Part shown: one piece after another, positions 18,922-28,660 of the stretch | Layout: each line of letters opens with the position of its first letter | Numbering within the stretch: position 1 is the first letter of the stretch | DNA from: Tildeniella nuda ZEHNDER 1965/U140 | GTDB lineage: Bacteria > Cyanobacteriota > Cyanobacteriia > Leptolyngbyales > Leptolyngbyaceae | Length of the DNA: 64,000 nucleotides | NCBI GenBank assembly: GCA_019358895.1 | Contig: JAHHIG010000014.1 | Location: 92,285 to 156,284, forward strand | Reading direction: 5' to 3' | The notes under the pieces: model-generated | Database searches by the model: none | Told to the model about the DNA's origin: nothing | What the model saw: only the letters and a program-made list of their open reading frames with translations | Made by a program: the position numbers and the translations under genes

Positions 18922-19569
18922 TCAACCACCAGCCGTTCCTGTTCCATTCCCCACGAAGATGAACGTGACCACATCAATCGCAATGACGATCGCAAATGCC
19001 AGTCCTACTTGGGTTACGATCGGTCGCCAGTCATTTCCTTGCTGTGCCTGGTTATAAGCGAATAGTGCCGACGCTGCAACCAGTAACAAGAAAACTCCAC
19101 GAATCAGGTTGAAAATCAACCCAACCACGTTGGTATCCAGCGTATTTGTCGCACCGCCGGACTGGGAAGTTTGCTGCGCCAGTTTGACAAAGAACTGCTC
19201 CAGCCCACTGAGAAAGATAGCCTGGGCAGGTGCAGCAAAGGTATTGAGCACTGCCGTGATCGCAATAATGAGGGAGGCAATATGCCAAAAACGAATTTTG
19301 GCACCCAGGTATTTTTCTAGAATAGGTACCGCCTTGACCAAATGCCAGAAGCTGAGGAATACCACACTGGCACAACCCATGCTCGTTATGAGCAACGGCT
19401 CTTTGATTAACAAATAGATCACAACAGCAACACAAAGCCCAATGAACAATAAATCAGGTTTAGTAAGGTTGAAATGCCGCCATTGTTGAGTAGAGCGACG
19501 ACGTAGTTGAGTTAAGTGAGACTTAGTAACGGGAGTTTTCATGTTTTGCATCATCGGTTCTCCATCCAT
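18922..19569 (-). CDS. VirB2/TrbC-like pilin precursor with extra N-terminal membrane part
   Basis: The 215-residue protein has two hydrophobic N-terminal segments (about 40-80), then a helix ending in FAAPAQA, which looks like a signal-peptidase site near residue 116. Two more hydrophobic segments follow (about 150-170 and 185-210) with a short polar loop between them. The C-terminal 100 residues have the layout of VirB2/TrbC pilins. The first 115 residues are longer than a normal pilin leader, so a fused VirB3-like or accessory membrane part is possible. The gene lies just ahead of the VirB4-like ATPase, where a pilin is expected. Confidence 0.6.
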   Translation of the reverse strand: MDGEPMMQNMKTPVTKSHLTQLRRRSTQQWRHFNLTKPDLLFIGLCVAVVIYLLIKEPLLITSMGCASVVFLSFWHLVKAVPILEKYLGAKIRFWHIASLIIAITAVLNTFAAPAQAIFLSGLEQFFVKLAQQTSQSGGATNTLDTNVVGLIFNLIRGVFLLLVAASALFAYNQAQQGNDWRPIVTQVGLAFAIVIAIDVVTFIFVGNGTGTAGG

Positions 19570-19587
19570 GCTGATCCAGCTCGTTAA

Positions 19588-21537
19588 TTAAACTTGCAAT
19601 TCTTCGCGATTCGGTTTGGCAGACGCTTTACCAGAACGGCGATTCAGATGCTTTTCATCCATTTGTTCAGGTATTTGCTCATTGATGGCTGACTCCATCT
19701 CTCGTATGGGAATACTGCAATGCAGGATGTCTGGTGATTGACCAGGCACCAACATGGCATCAAATACCTGCTCATCCTTGTGGTTCGGGTCAAACCCTTG
19801 CAGCAACTGAGTCCCGTTCGGTAACGTCACAACCTCAAACTCATACTTAGCTTTACCCTGATCTGTCCAGGTGAATACAGGTTCAGCCTCCCCATTGAAT
19901 CGATCCGATAAGCGCTCCTGGAAGGTGGCAATCAACCCTTGAGCACTGGCTTTGGTGGCGTATTCCTGTTTGGACTGAGGAAGTTTAGCAATGCTGGCTT
20001 TCTCATCAGCACTGAGGTGATCTGCTGCAATCGCCCACTGCCCATCGGTGCGGTTGCCTGCAAAAAGGGTATTACCCTGATTGTTGTTAAGGGCGATCGC
20101 TACTTGATTCCCTTGCTCTTCAATTTGCAGCGTTTTATTACTGGAAATTGTAATTCCCTCCCGATCGGCATCATCCAAGTCTGCATGAGCAGCTCTGGCA
20201 AACCCCACCAATGATTCTGCACAGGCAATTTGCTCAGGATCGGCTCGTCGCGCCATAAGTTGTTCCAGCACTTTGGACTCTACGATCGGTTGTGCGGGTG
20301 GAGCCAATTTACTTTCTGCCGTGTCAGCCTCTGGCCCAACCATTGCGGCATTGGTTTGTTCTGCGATTTGCTTCTCCAAACGACTCACCGCCACTTCTAA
20401 ACGGTCAAGTCGTTTGGATAGCCCTTTCAGATATGCCTCAATCTGGTCAAGCTGTTCGCTAATGCTGGCTTCCCGATCAATCTCCAGGGGTTGCCCTTTG
20501 TAAGTGGGGTCTAGTTTTACACCCAACGTGTCTACCTTACTCCCCACCGTTGCAGCCGCATCTGCTAGAGGATTTTCACCCGCAACTGGTTCTGGTTCCG
20601 CCGATGGCGTTACCGTTGAGCGCCCGGTTGTTGCCTCTTGCAAACGGCTGGTTAGATGATCAACCTGCTCATTCTGCCGCTGAAGTTCTCGAACAATTCG
20701 TTCGATCCGTTCTTCGTCATCCTGAGCTGCCAGGTTTTCTAACAACCCCTGTCCAACCACAATGCCCAGAGCTGCCAGTTGCCCTGCCAGCCCTGCCACA
20801 TTGACCCCATTTGTCTCGCGTCCATTCACAGCTGCCGAAGCACTCAGACGAGACGCTTCCTCCATCGGGTCTCGGTAACGGAAGTCCCGACCATTAGCTT
20901 GACTAGCTTTGCCTTGAGTCTGCGCCTTAGATTGAGTCTTGCGCTGAGCTTTCGATGATGATTTGGCTTGATTTTTAGCTGTCGGAACTGGAGCAAGCTC
21001 TTCATCCCTCAGATCCTCTAGATCATCATCAAGGTCTCCGTCCAGCAGGGTATTCAGTGCCTCGTCTGGCGCTTCATCCAAGTCATCGTCCAGATCGAGG
21101 GCATCATCCAGGTCGGTATCCAGATCACCGAATTCTGCTTCTTCAAACCCAAACATCTCAGCAATATTGGAGGGCGTAAAGTAGTTTTCATCCTTATCCG
21201 TAACGCCTTCCAGGTTCTTGATCAGATACTTGCCGCTCGTTCTTTGACTAGGATCGCTAGTGAGGTAGAAGCGGTAGCCCCGAATTTCATCATCACTGCC
21301 ACCACCTTCACAAAGTTCAACGGTAATGGGAGCCTTGCCCGATCGCTCACTGAATGACTCAACATAAGCCTTGAAGTCCTCATGAGACTCAATTCCCTCT
21401 TCCTGGAGCGCCTTAGTGATGGCTTTATCCAGGGTGTTTTCGAGATGGCGGAGTTTGCGGCGATCGGTCAGGTTCTGCCAGGATCGCTTCTGGGTACTTT
21501 GCCACTGTTTGGGTCGGGTGGGTGTTTTGGTAGCCAT
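19588..21537 (-). CDS. Hypothetical acidic coiled-coil protein heading the secretion operon
   Basis: This protein of about 649 residues is not recognised. The start at MATKTPTRP is preferred over an in-frame start 26 codons earlier that reads through the upstream spacer. A basic N terminus is followed by a highly acidic stretch of Asp/Leu repeats (about 130-185), a Lys/Gln/Ser-rich linker, and two heptad-rich segments (about 280-310 and 360-400) likely to form coiled coils. A globular C terminus (about 460-640) has no named motif. It lacks a signal peptide. It is first in the operon with the T4SS genes, 18 bases before the pilin gene, so a cytoplasmic accessory role in transfer is plausible. 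Confidence 0.6.
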   Translation of the reverse strand: MATKTPTRPKQWQSTQKRSWQNLTDRRKLRHLENTLDKAITKALQEEGIESHEDFKAYVESFSERSGKAPITVELCEGGGSDDEIRGYRFYLTSDPSQRTSGKYLIKNLEGVTDKDENYFTPSNIAEMFGFEEAEFGDLDTDLDDALDLDDDLDEAPDEALNTLLDGDLDDDLEDLRDEELAPVPTAKNQAKSSSKAQRKTQSKAQTQGKASQANGRDFRYRDPMEEASRLSASAAVNGRETNGVNVAGLAGQLAALGIVVGQGLLENLAAQDDEERIERIVRELQRQNEQVDHLTSRLQEATTGRSTVTPSAEPEPVAGENPLADAAATVGSKVDTLGVKLDPTYKGQPLEIDREASISEQLDQIEAYLKGLSKRLDRLEVAVSRLEKQIAEQTNAAMVGPEADTAESKLAPPAQPIVESKVLEQLMARRADPEQIACAESLVGFARAAHADLDDADREGITISSNKTLQIEEQGNQVAIALNNNQGNTLFAGNRTDGQWAIAADHLSADEKASIAKLPQSKQEYATKASAQGLIATFQERLSDRFNGEAEPVFTWTDQGKAKYEFEVVTLPNGTQLLQGFDPNHKDEQVFDAMLVPGQSPDILHCSIPIREMESAINEQIPEQMDEKHLNRRSGKASAKPNREELQV

Positions 21538-21680
21538 AGGCAGCCCTAGAACACAAGTTAAGGATGCTGTAGATGTCACCTTAACAAGGCGATCACCCTC
21601 TCCACCTACGCCCAATGGCGATTTGTCCAGTATCCAGTTGGCTAGATTATAATGCCTTCAGAATTAGCTCCCTTTGCTCT

Positions 21681-22031
21681 ATGCCAGAAGACTACATTTT
21701 GATTGTGACTGATGAGACCGATGAAACCTCCGTACCCATTGAAGGTCAAAGGGGATGGGGTGAAGAAGTTCGCAATCGCATCGCTAACCTCAAGGAGGTC
21801 AGGTTGCCAGTCGCACAGCTAGAGCAAAACATGAATCAGTTCTTACAACTGGTCGGACGCTTGTTCAAGCAAGTGGATCAGCAGATTGGTGCAGAATCTG
21901 ACATGAAGCTGGATGAGGTTGAGCTATCGGTTGAAATTAGTGGGGAAGGGGAAGTTAAATTAGTGGCAGGCGGGAAAGCTGCGGGAAAGGGAACAATTAA
22001 GCTGAAATTTACTCGATCGGATAAGAAGTAA
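21681..22031 (+). CDS. Small effector-associated (Pepco/Trypco-like) protein
   Basis: The 116-residue protein starts at MPEDYILIVTDETDE. An in-frame start 22 codons earlier lies in the divergent promoter region and is not used here. The central Leu/Gln-rich helix and the C-terminal strand pair VELSVEISGEGEVKLVAGG resemble the small peptidase-co-occurring adaptor domains found beside caspases and trypsins in cyanobacterial conflict systems. It ends immediately before the ATG of the caspase gene, so the two form an operon. It likely regulates or tethers the protease. The exact domain family needs a profile search. Confidence 0.5.
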   Translation: MPEDYILIVTDETDETSVPIEGQRGWGEEVRNRIANLKEVRLPVAQLEQNMNQFLQLVGRLFKQVDQQIGAESDMKLDEVELSVEISGEGEVKLVAGGKAAGKGTIKLKFTRSDKK

Positions 22032-23558
22032 ATGGCAAGCAATTGGGCGATCGTCATTGGCATCAATCAATATCGATTTTTGCAACCGCTGAAGTATGCC
22101 AAGCGGGATGCTGAAGCCATGAACGGTTTCCTGACCGAAGAAGCCAAATTCGATCGCATCTTTTTGTTTACCGATGATTCTCCCCCCATTAGCGGCAAAC
22201 CCACGGAACCGTTCCGGGCGAATCTGCTGCGGGTCTTGCGCCAAATCTTTGCAACGCCTTTTATGAAGGATGGCGACAACTTCTGGTTCTTTTTCAGTGG
22301 ACATGGCATTCCCCACAACGGACAGGATTATCTGATGCCGCTGGATGGCGACCCGGAGGATATAGAAAACACGGGCATTTCCACCAATACCATCACCAAT
22401 TACCTGCGGGGTTGTGGAGCCGATAATGCGGTTATGATTCTGGATGCCTGTCGCAGTGGTGGCAAGAAAAGCGGGGAAGGCATTGGCAGACAAACGGAAG
22501 CAGAAGCCCGCCAAACGGGAGTAATCAGTCTGTTCTCGTGTAGTCCCGACCAGTTTTCTTATGAACTGGAGGCAATAGCCCAGGGAGCCTTTACCTATGC
22601 CCTGCTTGAAGGACTGGGAATTCGTGGCAGATGTGCCACTGTGGAGCGGCTAAATCAGTATCTTGAACATCGAGTTCCTGAACTGATCAGTCACCATATG
22701 CAGAGGGTGAGGCAAACTCCTTATACGATCGTAGAACCACTCAATCGATCGCACTTGATCTTGATGCCGCAACACGCCAGCCTTACCGATATTGCAACTC
22801 TGAAAAATGATGCCTATCGTGCTGAGAGAAACCTAGAGTGGGATCTAGCACAGCAACTATGGATTAGGGTATTAGCAGCAGCTTCCGGGCAGGATATAGA
22901 GGCGACCGAAGCCTTGCAAAATCTGGGAATTCAGCGTCACACCAGAACGGCTCCCCCTCAACCTGAACCGCCCCAAACTAAATCTCGTTCATTAACTCGA
23001 CGGCAAGTTCTCAAGTGGGCAATTGCAGCAGGCGTGGGAGTGGTGGGAGTGAGAGTTGTTAGCCAACAAATCAATGTCGATTACTCTAAGCTAGAGGGAT
23101 TTCTGAAAGCCGCGAAATGGAAAGCGGCTGACCTGGAGACTGCTAACTTGATGTTGAAAGCGGCAAATCGAGAAAAGGGCCGTTTTCTTGACGAAGACAG
23201 TACCAAGAATTTTCCCTGTGACGTTCTAAGTAAGATAGATCGCCTATGGGTAGATAACAGCAGTGGCAAATTTGGATTCAGTGTGCAAAAAAAGATCTAC
23301 GTCGAAAACTGTGGCGGCAAACCCGATGGATATTATGATGAGAAGGCTTGGCAATGCCTTAGCGATCGAGTGGGTTGGCGTGTGAACAACGAATGGATAG
23401 TATACCGTGAGGTAACTTTTAGTACCCAAGCTCCAAGGGGACATCTCCCTTGGCAAGGGAGTGGAGAAAGCCCTTGGAGTAGATCGAGCTTTTTTGATAG
23501 TGGAGGTGGTTGGGAAGTCTCCTCTCTCATGCAGAAACTTGTAAGCTGTAGCATTTAA
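22032..23558 (+). CDS. Caspase-family protease with C-terminal GUN4 domain
   Basis: The protein has 508 residues. The caspase p20 domain (about 1-220) opens with WAIVIGINQY. It has the catalytic His in FFFSGHGIPH near residue 88 and the catalytic Cys in LDACRSGG near residue 139, so it should be active. A hydrophobic segment (about 333-348) may anchor it in a membrane. The C-terminal GUN4-like tetrapyrrole-binding domain (about 350-500) holds the repeated LKAAKWKAADLETANLML pattern. Cyanobacteria often join GUN4 to signalling enzymes. It is the second gene of an operon with the small adaptor gene. A role in signal-driven proteolysis or cell death is inferred. Confidence 0.85.
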   Translation: MASNWAIVIGINQYRFLQPLKYAKRDAEAMNGFLTEEAKFDRIFLFTDDSPPISGKPTEPFRANLLRVLRQIFATPFMKDGDNFWFFFSGHGIPHNGQDYLMPLDGDPEDIENTGISTNTITNYLRGCGADNAVMILDACRSGGKKSGEGIGRQTEAEARQTGVISLFSCSPDQFSYELEAIAQGAFTYALLEGLGIRGRCATVERLNQYLEHRVPELISHHMQRVRQTPYTIVEPLNRSHLILMPQHASLTDIATLKNDAYRAERNLEWDLAQQLWIRVLAAASGQDIEATEALQNLGIQRHTRTAPPQPEPPQTKSRSLTRRQVLKWAIAAGVGVVGVRVVSQQINVDYSKLEGFLKAAKWKAADLETANLMLKAANREKGRFLDEDSTKNFPCDVLSKIDRLWVDNSSGKFGFSVQKKIYVENCGGKPDGYYDEKAWQCLSDRVGWRVNNEWIVYREVTFSTQAPRGHLPWQGSGESPWSRSSFFDSGGGWEVSSLMQKLVSCSI

Positions 23559-23835
23559 CAGTTTCAGTGATTTCTAAAGATTTGTAATAGAAGCCTTTTC
23601 GGACAAATAATCAGTATTCCAGCACTTCGTTACCTGCACCAGAGAGGTCTTACCCAATCAGGAAATTCTGCGATCGCTCTTTTAAGAGCAGCAAGCGATC
23701 GCCCCTCTCTGTAGGCTAGATTGAGTACCGTCAAGTTCTTGCCTGTAAATACATTGGATGAAGTGAAATTCAACTGCAATCGATCTCTGCACTCCTAAGC
23801 ATCGGCAGCAATTTGCAGGCGATCACTAATTGCAC

Positions 23836-26800
23836 TCAGAGGATAGTTTGGAAATTGGAATGTCGAATTCGAGATGTAGCGCGTTGGGGCGATCGCTCCC
23901 TCCCCACCAACATTCTTTCCAACTCCCCTGCGTACTCTTCTGAAAGTGACACTGTTTCCTCACCTGTATGCAGATTTCCTCGACAAATCGTGCGCCTCGC
24001 TTCATTCCGAACAATAAAGTCACCTGTGGGTTGAACGTAGGCAGTCCATTTGTCACCCACCTTAAACTGAGCAATTTCAGAATTATCTGACCGGCGCTGT
24101 TCATAGGTTGTGGCTACGGCTGTCACCAGTCCTGAAAACATCTCCTTACGCCATTGATCTCTATCCAGTTCAAAACTTTGAACAGCTTCCGCACCAGGGA
24201 GGACTGGCTCAGGCAGTTGAATGGAATCAGGGTTCAACTTCAGCACCACGCTGGAACCTTCAGGACGTAGATTAGCTTCAAAAGAACTCCCGATCGGTAG
24301 CTTAGGGGTATCCGGTGAGAACGTTCCCAGGTTCTTGTCGTCGATCTGGACAATCGGGGTGCCGTTATAACGGTAGTACTCTGGATGCGATTCCGGCAGT
24401 TCAAACTCCCCTACCTGAATGCTCACGGACTGATTGCGCCATTGCTTACTGGCAAAGTTTTCCTCGGCAAAGTCATTGTGGCGGATACCCAAAACCTTGA
24501 TTTCATCGAACTGAAATGCCTGAAGCTGCTGACAGACTTCCTCAGTCAACAGGTTGTATGCCAGCGCCCCCACGCCTGAATCCTGCCGAGATTCCGCCCA
24601 GGTATGATCAGCGGGAGGAATAATCCGCAAATCATCGGGCACACGAAGCGTATCCAACTCATTGACGTTCTGACCGAACTTAGCTTCTAGCTTTTCAACC
24701 AAACGGGGCGGCAGATCTTTGAGCGCAAACTCAATCATCGGTAGCTGCGGATGAATCATCGCATCAAATTGAATACCTTTTTGCTCTAAGGTTTCCTTCC
24801 ACCGAATCGCATCTGCCCCAAACGGTACACTCAACACATAAGCATCTCTGGGTAGCGCTTCACTGGGTACTTCATAGCCATGCTGAAGGGCAAAGGTGAT
24901 AGCCATTTGCTCTGCCAATGCCAGACAATCCCGACGATGCCGATCCATTTCCGGGCGCGTGTGCTGGGTATACCAGAGTGCAGCGGCTCCCTCAAACCGT
25001 TCCTCTGGGGTCGGAAACAACTCATTAATTTCAGCACGATAGCTGTCGTAAAGCTTGCCCAATTCCTCATTGAAAGCATCCCGATCTTCCCCAACCCGCT
25101 CCTGAATTTCATCCCTGGCTTGCTGGAACCGGGTCTTCAGTTCCTCTGCCCACTCCAACGCATCCACAGACAAATCATCTTTCGGAAATAAATAGCGGAA
25201 CTCGTGGCGATCACGGCTCCGAATGCGGGTCGGCTCCCACAAAGGGTTGACGACTTCTCTAGCAAGCACATTGATCGAGCCAGGAGCATCGGCAGGCATC
25301 GCAAAACTCCGATAAAGGCGATCGTCCTTCTTAAAGTCAAAAAAGTGGTTGGGATGAGATTCTGACCAGCGTTTTGCATCCGAAAGCAGATTCTCCCCTT
25401 CGATCTCCTTGATATCCTCCAACCGTTCTGCACTTTTGGGTGAATCGACCTCGACCTGAAGTGCTTGAAACAGACGGTTAAGCAGTTTGCGCTGACGGCG
25501 CTCAAACCGCTCGACATTCTCCCCTTCCCCCGGCATCGACGATTGCACCCGCCCAATGTTGGTTGCCACCAAACCTACCTTGTTCTGATTCGCTGCCGCC
25601 GCAATCTGAGCCAAATTCTGATACTTTGAGCCACCATCATCAGTGACAACTTCGCTGTAAGCCAGCTTGGGGCGTTGCTTCACGGCTTCAAACCGTCCTG
25701 GCTCGCCCGCTCGCAGCGTTTCCTTGGCAAGGTTAGGCAACTGGCTAGCAGGACTAACCATGAGTTGATCGCCATCGAAGTCTGCCTGATGATATTCCTC
25801 CGCATCTTTGGGGTTAATCCAAATGACATTGCGAGTTTTCTTCAGCTCCAGGTCATGGCTGTTGTGGTAGAGGCGAATATTGTCTGAGTTAACGATCGGG
25901 TAGCGGGTCAGAATCACATCTCCTTCCGGCAGATGAGGCACACAAACCGTGCCACGCGGTAAGTCATCTGATGGCATCGCCATACCAGAACTATGGCTGT
26001 AACCGCTCTTAATCGCTAAATCTCGCCATCTACCTGCCGCATAATCCGTTGCAAACTTCCGAAACTTGGGAGTTTCAACCAATTGCCCATATTTGTCGCT
26101 TCGCAGCAGTGAAATCCAGCGAGATTCTTGCACCTGACTGTTGGCATTACCATCCTCATCCTCAAATTCTTCTTCTGAACGCTCCTGTCGCCGTTGTTGT
26201 TCCTTGTCGTATTCCTGCACGATGTATCGTGCCAGTGCTAAAGGATGCCGCTGTAAATCTGCTAAGACTCTGGCTTTTTCCTCCGTCGGCTGCTTCAAAT
26301 CCTGCCGCACTGCATCCTCGGAATACCAGATAGTAAATTGCCAGCTATTGTCGTAACTGGTGGCTCTAGCATTGCCCCGGTTGCCCATGGCGGCTCGCGG
26401 AAACTCATAATCTCCACACGGAACCAGCTCGTCCAATCGGGCTTTTTTTATCCCCTTAATCGACGATCGATCCATGATAATGTCATAGCCCTCTGCCTCA
26501 GTCAGTCGGGCATCGGGCAGCAGCGTTCCTTTAGAGAAGAAGCTGACGCGAGGGCAGCTTTGCTCGCTTCCTTCTGCCCACTGCTTCCTCCAGGCAAACC
26601 GAAATTGAAACGGACAGTTCTGCTCACCCCCCAGTTGACGAGCCAACTGCGGTGAAATCTTACCGTGACAATCGCCGGTTTTGTATTGGGAATACTCCGG
26701 GTCATTAAAATCCACAATCTTGACCCGCAGGTTCTCCAACGTGTCAGACCCTTTGTAGCAATTACTCACTAATAGAGAACCATACCGACAGGCAGTATCC

Positions 26801-27123
26801 GGCTCTGTCGCAAATAAGCGCCGGATCTTCTTACGCAAGTCGTCATCCGCAAAGTAGTAACTGTTGCCAGAACTAAATGTGAGTTGCCGCGAAGTGCCAT
26901 CGGCAAAATTGCGCGCCCGCAGATGATTTGCATTAGGATTACGATTGTCAATTTTTACGAGCAGCAGCGATTGCAACTCCTCTGGCTCAAACATCTGTTC
27001 CAGCAAAGAGTTTTTAATAATCTCCGGCTCCGACAAATACCGTCCCTTCCCGTTGTTGTGCGACCCATCAAAAATCGGGATGCTGAGACCGGAACCCTCA
27101 ATGACCCGCGTGGTCAGCTCCAT
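23836..27123 (-). CDS. Divergent double-psi-barrel RNA polymerase (YonO/RdRp-like)
   Basis: The 1095-residue protein shows ADFDGDQL at residues 447-454, the three-Asp metal-binding loop of the beta-prime-type barrel of cellular RNA polymerases and of YonO/eukaryotic RdRp proteins. Upstream context also fits: DVILTRYPIVNSDNIRL at about 402-418 parallels the LLNRAPTLHR segment before the RpoC DFDGD loop. A second barrel is suggested earlier by GDCHGKISPQLA (about 150-161), PFQFRF (171-176) and FFSKGTLLP with a later DRSSIKG, a pattern like DG.G.IS..LA and KG in the RdRp family. A linker with an acidic insert and a C-terminal domain of about 500 residues follow. It is monocistronic and far shorter than RpoC plus RpoB. 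Function (transcription, RNA priming or other) is unknown. Confidence 0.72.
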   Translation of the reverse strand: MELTTRVIEGSGLSIPIFDGSHNNGKGRYLSEPEIIKNSLLEQMFEPEELQSLLLVKIDNRNPNANHLRARNFADGTSRQLTFSSGNSYYFADDDLRKKIRRLFATEPDTACRYGSLLVSNCYKGSDTLENLRVKIVDFNDPEYSQYKTGDCHGKISPQLARQLGGEQNCPFQFRFAWRKQWAEGSEQSCPRVSFFSKGTLLPDARLTEAEGYDIIMDRSSIKGIKKARLDELVPCGDYEFPRAAMGNRGNARATSYDNSWQFTIWYSEDAVRQDLKQPTEEKARVLADLQRHPLALARYIVQEYDKEQQRRQERSEEEFEDEDGNANSQVQESRWISLLRSDKYGQLVETPKFRKFATDYAAGRWRDLAIKSGYSHSSGMAMPSDDLPRGTVCVPHLPEGDVILTRYPIVNSDNIRLYHNSHDLELKKTRNVIWINPKDAEEYHQADFDGDQLMVSPASQLPNLAKETLRAGEPGRFEAVKQRPKLAYSEVVTDDGGSKYQNLAQIAAAANQNKVGLVATNIGRVQSSMPGEGENVERFERRQRKLLNRLFQALQVEVDSPKSAERLEDIKEIEGENLLSDAKRWSESHPNHFFDFKKDDRLYRSFAMPADAPGSINVLAREVVNPLWEPTRIRSRDRHEFRYLFPKDDLSVDALEWAEELKTRFQQARDEIQERVGEDRDAFNEELGKLYDSYRAEINELFPTPEERFEGAAALWYTQHTRPEMDRHRRDCLALAEQMAITFALQHGYEVPSEALPRDAYVLSVPFGADAIRWKETLEQKGIQFDAMIHPQLPMIEFALKDLPPRLVEKLEAKFGQNVNELDTLRVPDDLRIIPPADHTWAESRQDSGVGALAYNLLTEEVCQQLQAFQFDEIKVLGIRHNDFAEENFASKQWRNQSVSIQVGEFELPESHPEYYRYNGTPIVQIDDKNLGTFSPDTPKLPIGSSFEANLRPEGSSVVLKLNPDSIQLPEPVLPGAEAVQSFELDRDQWRKEMFSGLVTAVATTYEQRRSDNSEIAQFKVGDKWTAYVQPTGDFIVRNEARRTICRGNLHTGEETVSLSEEYAGELERMLVGRERSPQRATSRIRHSNFQTIL

Positions 27124-27259
27124 TACCTACGGTTCATGATATAAACGTACTATCATCTAACTTAGAAAGCGTTAGACTGTTTTTTGACCTTTACACAAAG
27201 CAGCCATGGCAAAATCAGCCAGGTGGCTATTCTTGAATTGAACAGCGAGGAGGATAACA

Positions 27260-27586
27260 ATGCCGTGGCACATTAAACGTCTGGAGAACGGTTTGCTGGT
27301 GCAGGCATACGATCAGGAACCCGATGATGAAAGCGAAGAACTCCTGACCCCAGATGACAGAACTCAAGATGAATGTCACCCGCGCTTTGCCCATCTGAAA
27401 CCTGGCGAAAGTATGGTGCTACCTGATGAACCAAGAACCACGACTTCTAGTTCCTGGTATCCCAGCCAGTATGAGGATCTGGGCGATTTTTTAAACGGTG
27501 ATCCAGGGGCGATCGATAAGTTAGATAGCGGTAGCGGCTCTCGTCGCTACAACTGGCGCTATTACGAACCTGACGAATCTCTATGA
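27260..27586 (+). CDS. Hypothetical small acidic protein
   Basis: This 108-residue acidic, Asp/Glu- and Ser-rich protein has a strong ribosome binding site (GAGGAGG about 7 bases before the ATG). It contains no named domain, membrane segment or signal peptide, and ends in a Tyr-rich tail. It lies in the divergent position upstream of the polymerase-like gene and 28 bp before the next plus-strand gene, so it may share a promoter with that gene. Confidence 0.6.
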   Translation: MPWHIKRLENGLLVQAYDQEPDDESEELLTPDDRTQDECHPRFAHLKPGESMVLPDEPRTTTSSSWYPSQYEDLGDFLNGDPGAIDKLDSGSGSRRYNWRYYEPDESL

Positions 27587-27614
27587 TTACAGGTAATACA
27601 CGGGTTAACGTTGC

Positions 27615-28577
27615 ATGAGCGATGAACCAAGCATTCAATCTACCAATCCATCTGAACCACAAGCCAGTTTTGATGACCCTTGGAAAGAAGGGCTAGAGCT
27701 TTATTTTGAGCCATTCTTAGCATTTTTCTTCCCAGTCGTGCATGAACTGATTGATTGGAACCGAAGCTATGAGTCGCTAGAGCAAGAATTTCAGCAGTTT
27801 GTTAAAGACAGCGAACTGGGAAAACGATTCACCGACAAGCTGTTCAAAGTTTGGCAACAGGATGGCGAAGAAACCTGGATACTCGTACATATAGAAGTCC
27901 AATCTCAGGAGGACTCTGGCTTCGCAGAGAGAATGTTCGTGTATAATTATCGCTGCTTTGATCGCTATCGTAAACCTGTGATCAGCCTTGCTGTTTTGGG
28001 CGATGAGCGTCCAAACTGGCGACCCTCTTCTTACGGTTACGATCTGGGTGGGTGCCGAGTTGGAATTGAATTTCCGATCGCCAAGCTCATTGACTATGAA
28101 GCCCACTGGGAAGAACTGGATCAGAGCCGAAACCCATTTGTTGTTGTGGTCATGGCTCATTTAAAGACAAAAGCCACGACAGGTCAGCCCCAGCAACGTA
28201 AGCAGTGGAAGTGGACACTCGTTCTCAAGCTATTCGAGCAAGGTTATAGTGAAAGTGATGCGGTGGAGCTATTCAGATTGGTTAGCTGGATGATGACACT
28301 GCCTGATAGCCTAGAGCGGGAATTTCTAGCAGAGCTGCGACAGTACCAGGAGGAACGGCAAATGCCCTACGTTACTAGCATCGAACGTCTAATTAAGGAG
28401 GAAGGACAACGCGAGATTATTGAGAATATTCTCAAAGTCCGTTTTGGCGCTTTAGATGAGCAGTTAGCGTCGATTGTTGCCCACTTATTGACTTTATCGC
28501 CTGAGGAGTACACGCGGCTCTTGCTGGAACTATCCCGTGAAGATCTCCTAGCACGATTTGCTCAGATAGAATCCTAA
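27615..28577 (+). CDS. Rpn/DUF4351-type putative nuclease-related protein
   Basis: This 320-residue protein belongs to the cyanobacterial family often annotated as Rpn or transposase-like (PD-(D/E)XK fold). The segment EETWILVHIEVQSQED (near residues 88-103) carries the Glu-x-Gln of the degenerate nuclease core. The N-terminal YFEPFLAFFFP is typical of the family. The C-terminal 50 residues match the DUF4351-like helical tail (LLELSREDLLARF). These genes are frequent in mobile regions of cyanobacterial genomes, and their cellular role is not settled. The gene seems intact. Confidence 0.75.
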   Translation: MSDEPSIQSTNPSEPQASFDDPWKEGLELYFEPFLAFFFPVVHELIDWNRSYESLEQEFQQFVKDSELGKRFTDKLFKVWQQDGEETWILVHIEVQSQEDSGFAERMFVYNYRCFDRYRKPVISLAVLGDERPNWRPSSYGYDLGGCRVGIEFPIAKLIDYEAHWEELDQSRNPFVVVVMAHLKTKATTGQPQQRKQWKWTLVLKLFEQGYSESDAVELFRLVSWMMTLPDSLEREFLAELRQYQEERQMPYVTSIERLIKEEGQREIIENILKVRFGALDEQLASIVAHLLTLSPEEYTRLLLELSREDLLARFAQIES

Positions 28578-28660
28578 TAGTACAAGCTGACGAGAGTAGG
28601 AAACTCAGACAAGATCAGTGAAATGGGTAGTCGAATCCAGAGAAATAATTTAAAGAATTA

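Noticed and set aside
27615..28577. Transposase of an insertion sequence
   Set aside because: The Rpn/DUF4351-like family is only nuclease-related; no terminal inverted repeats or target duplications are visible
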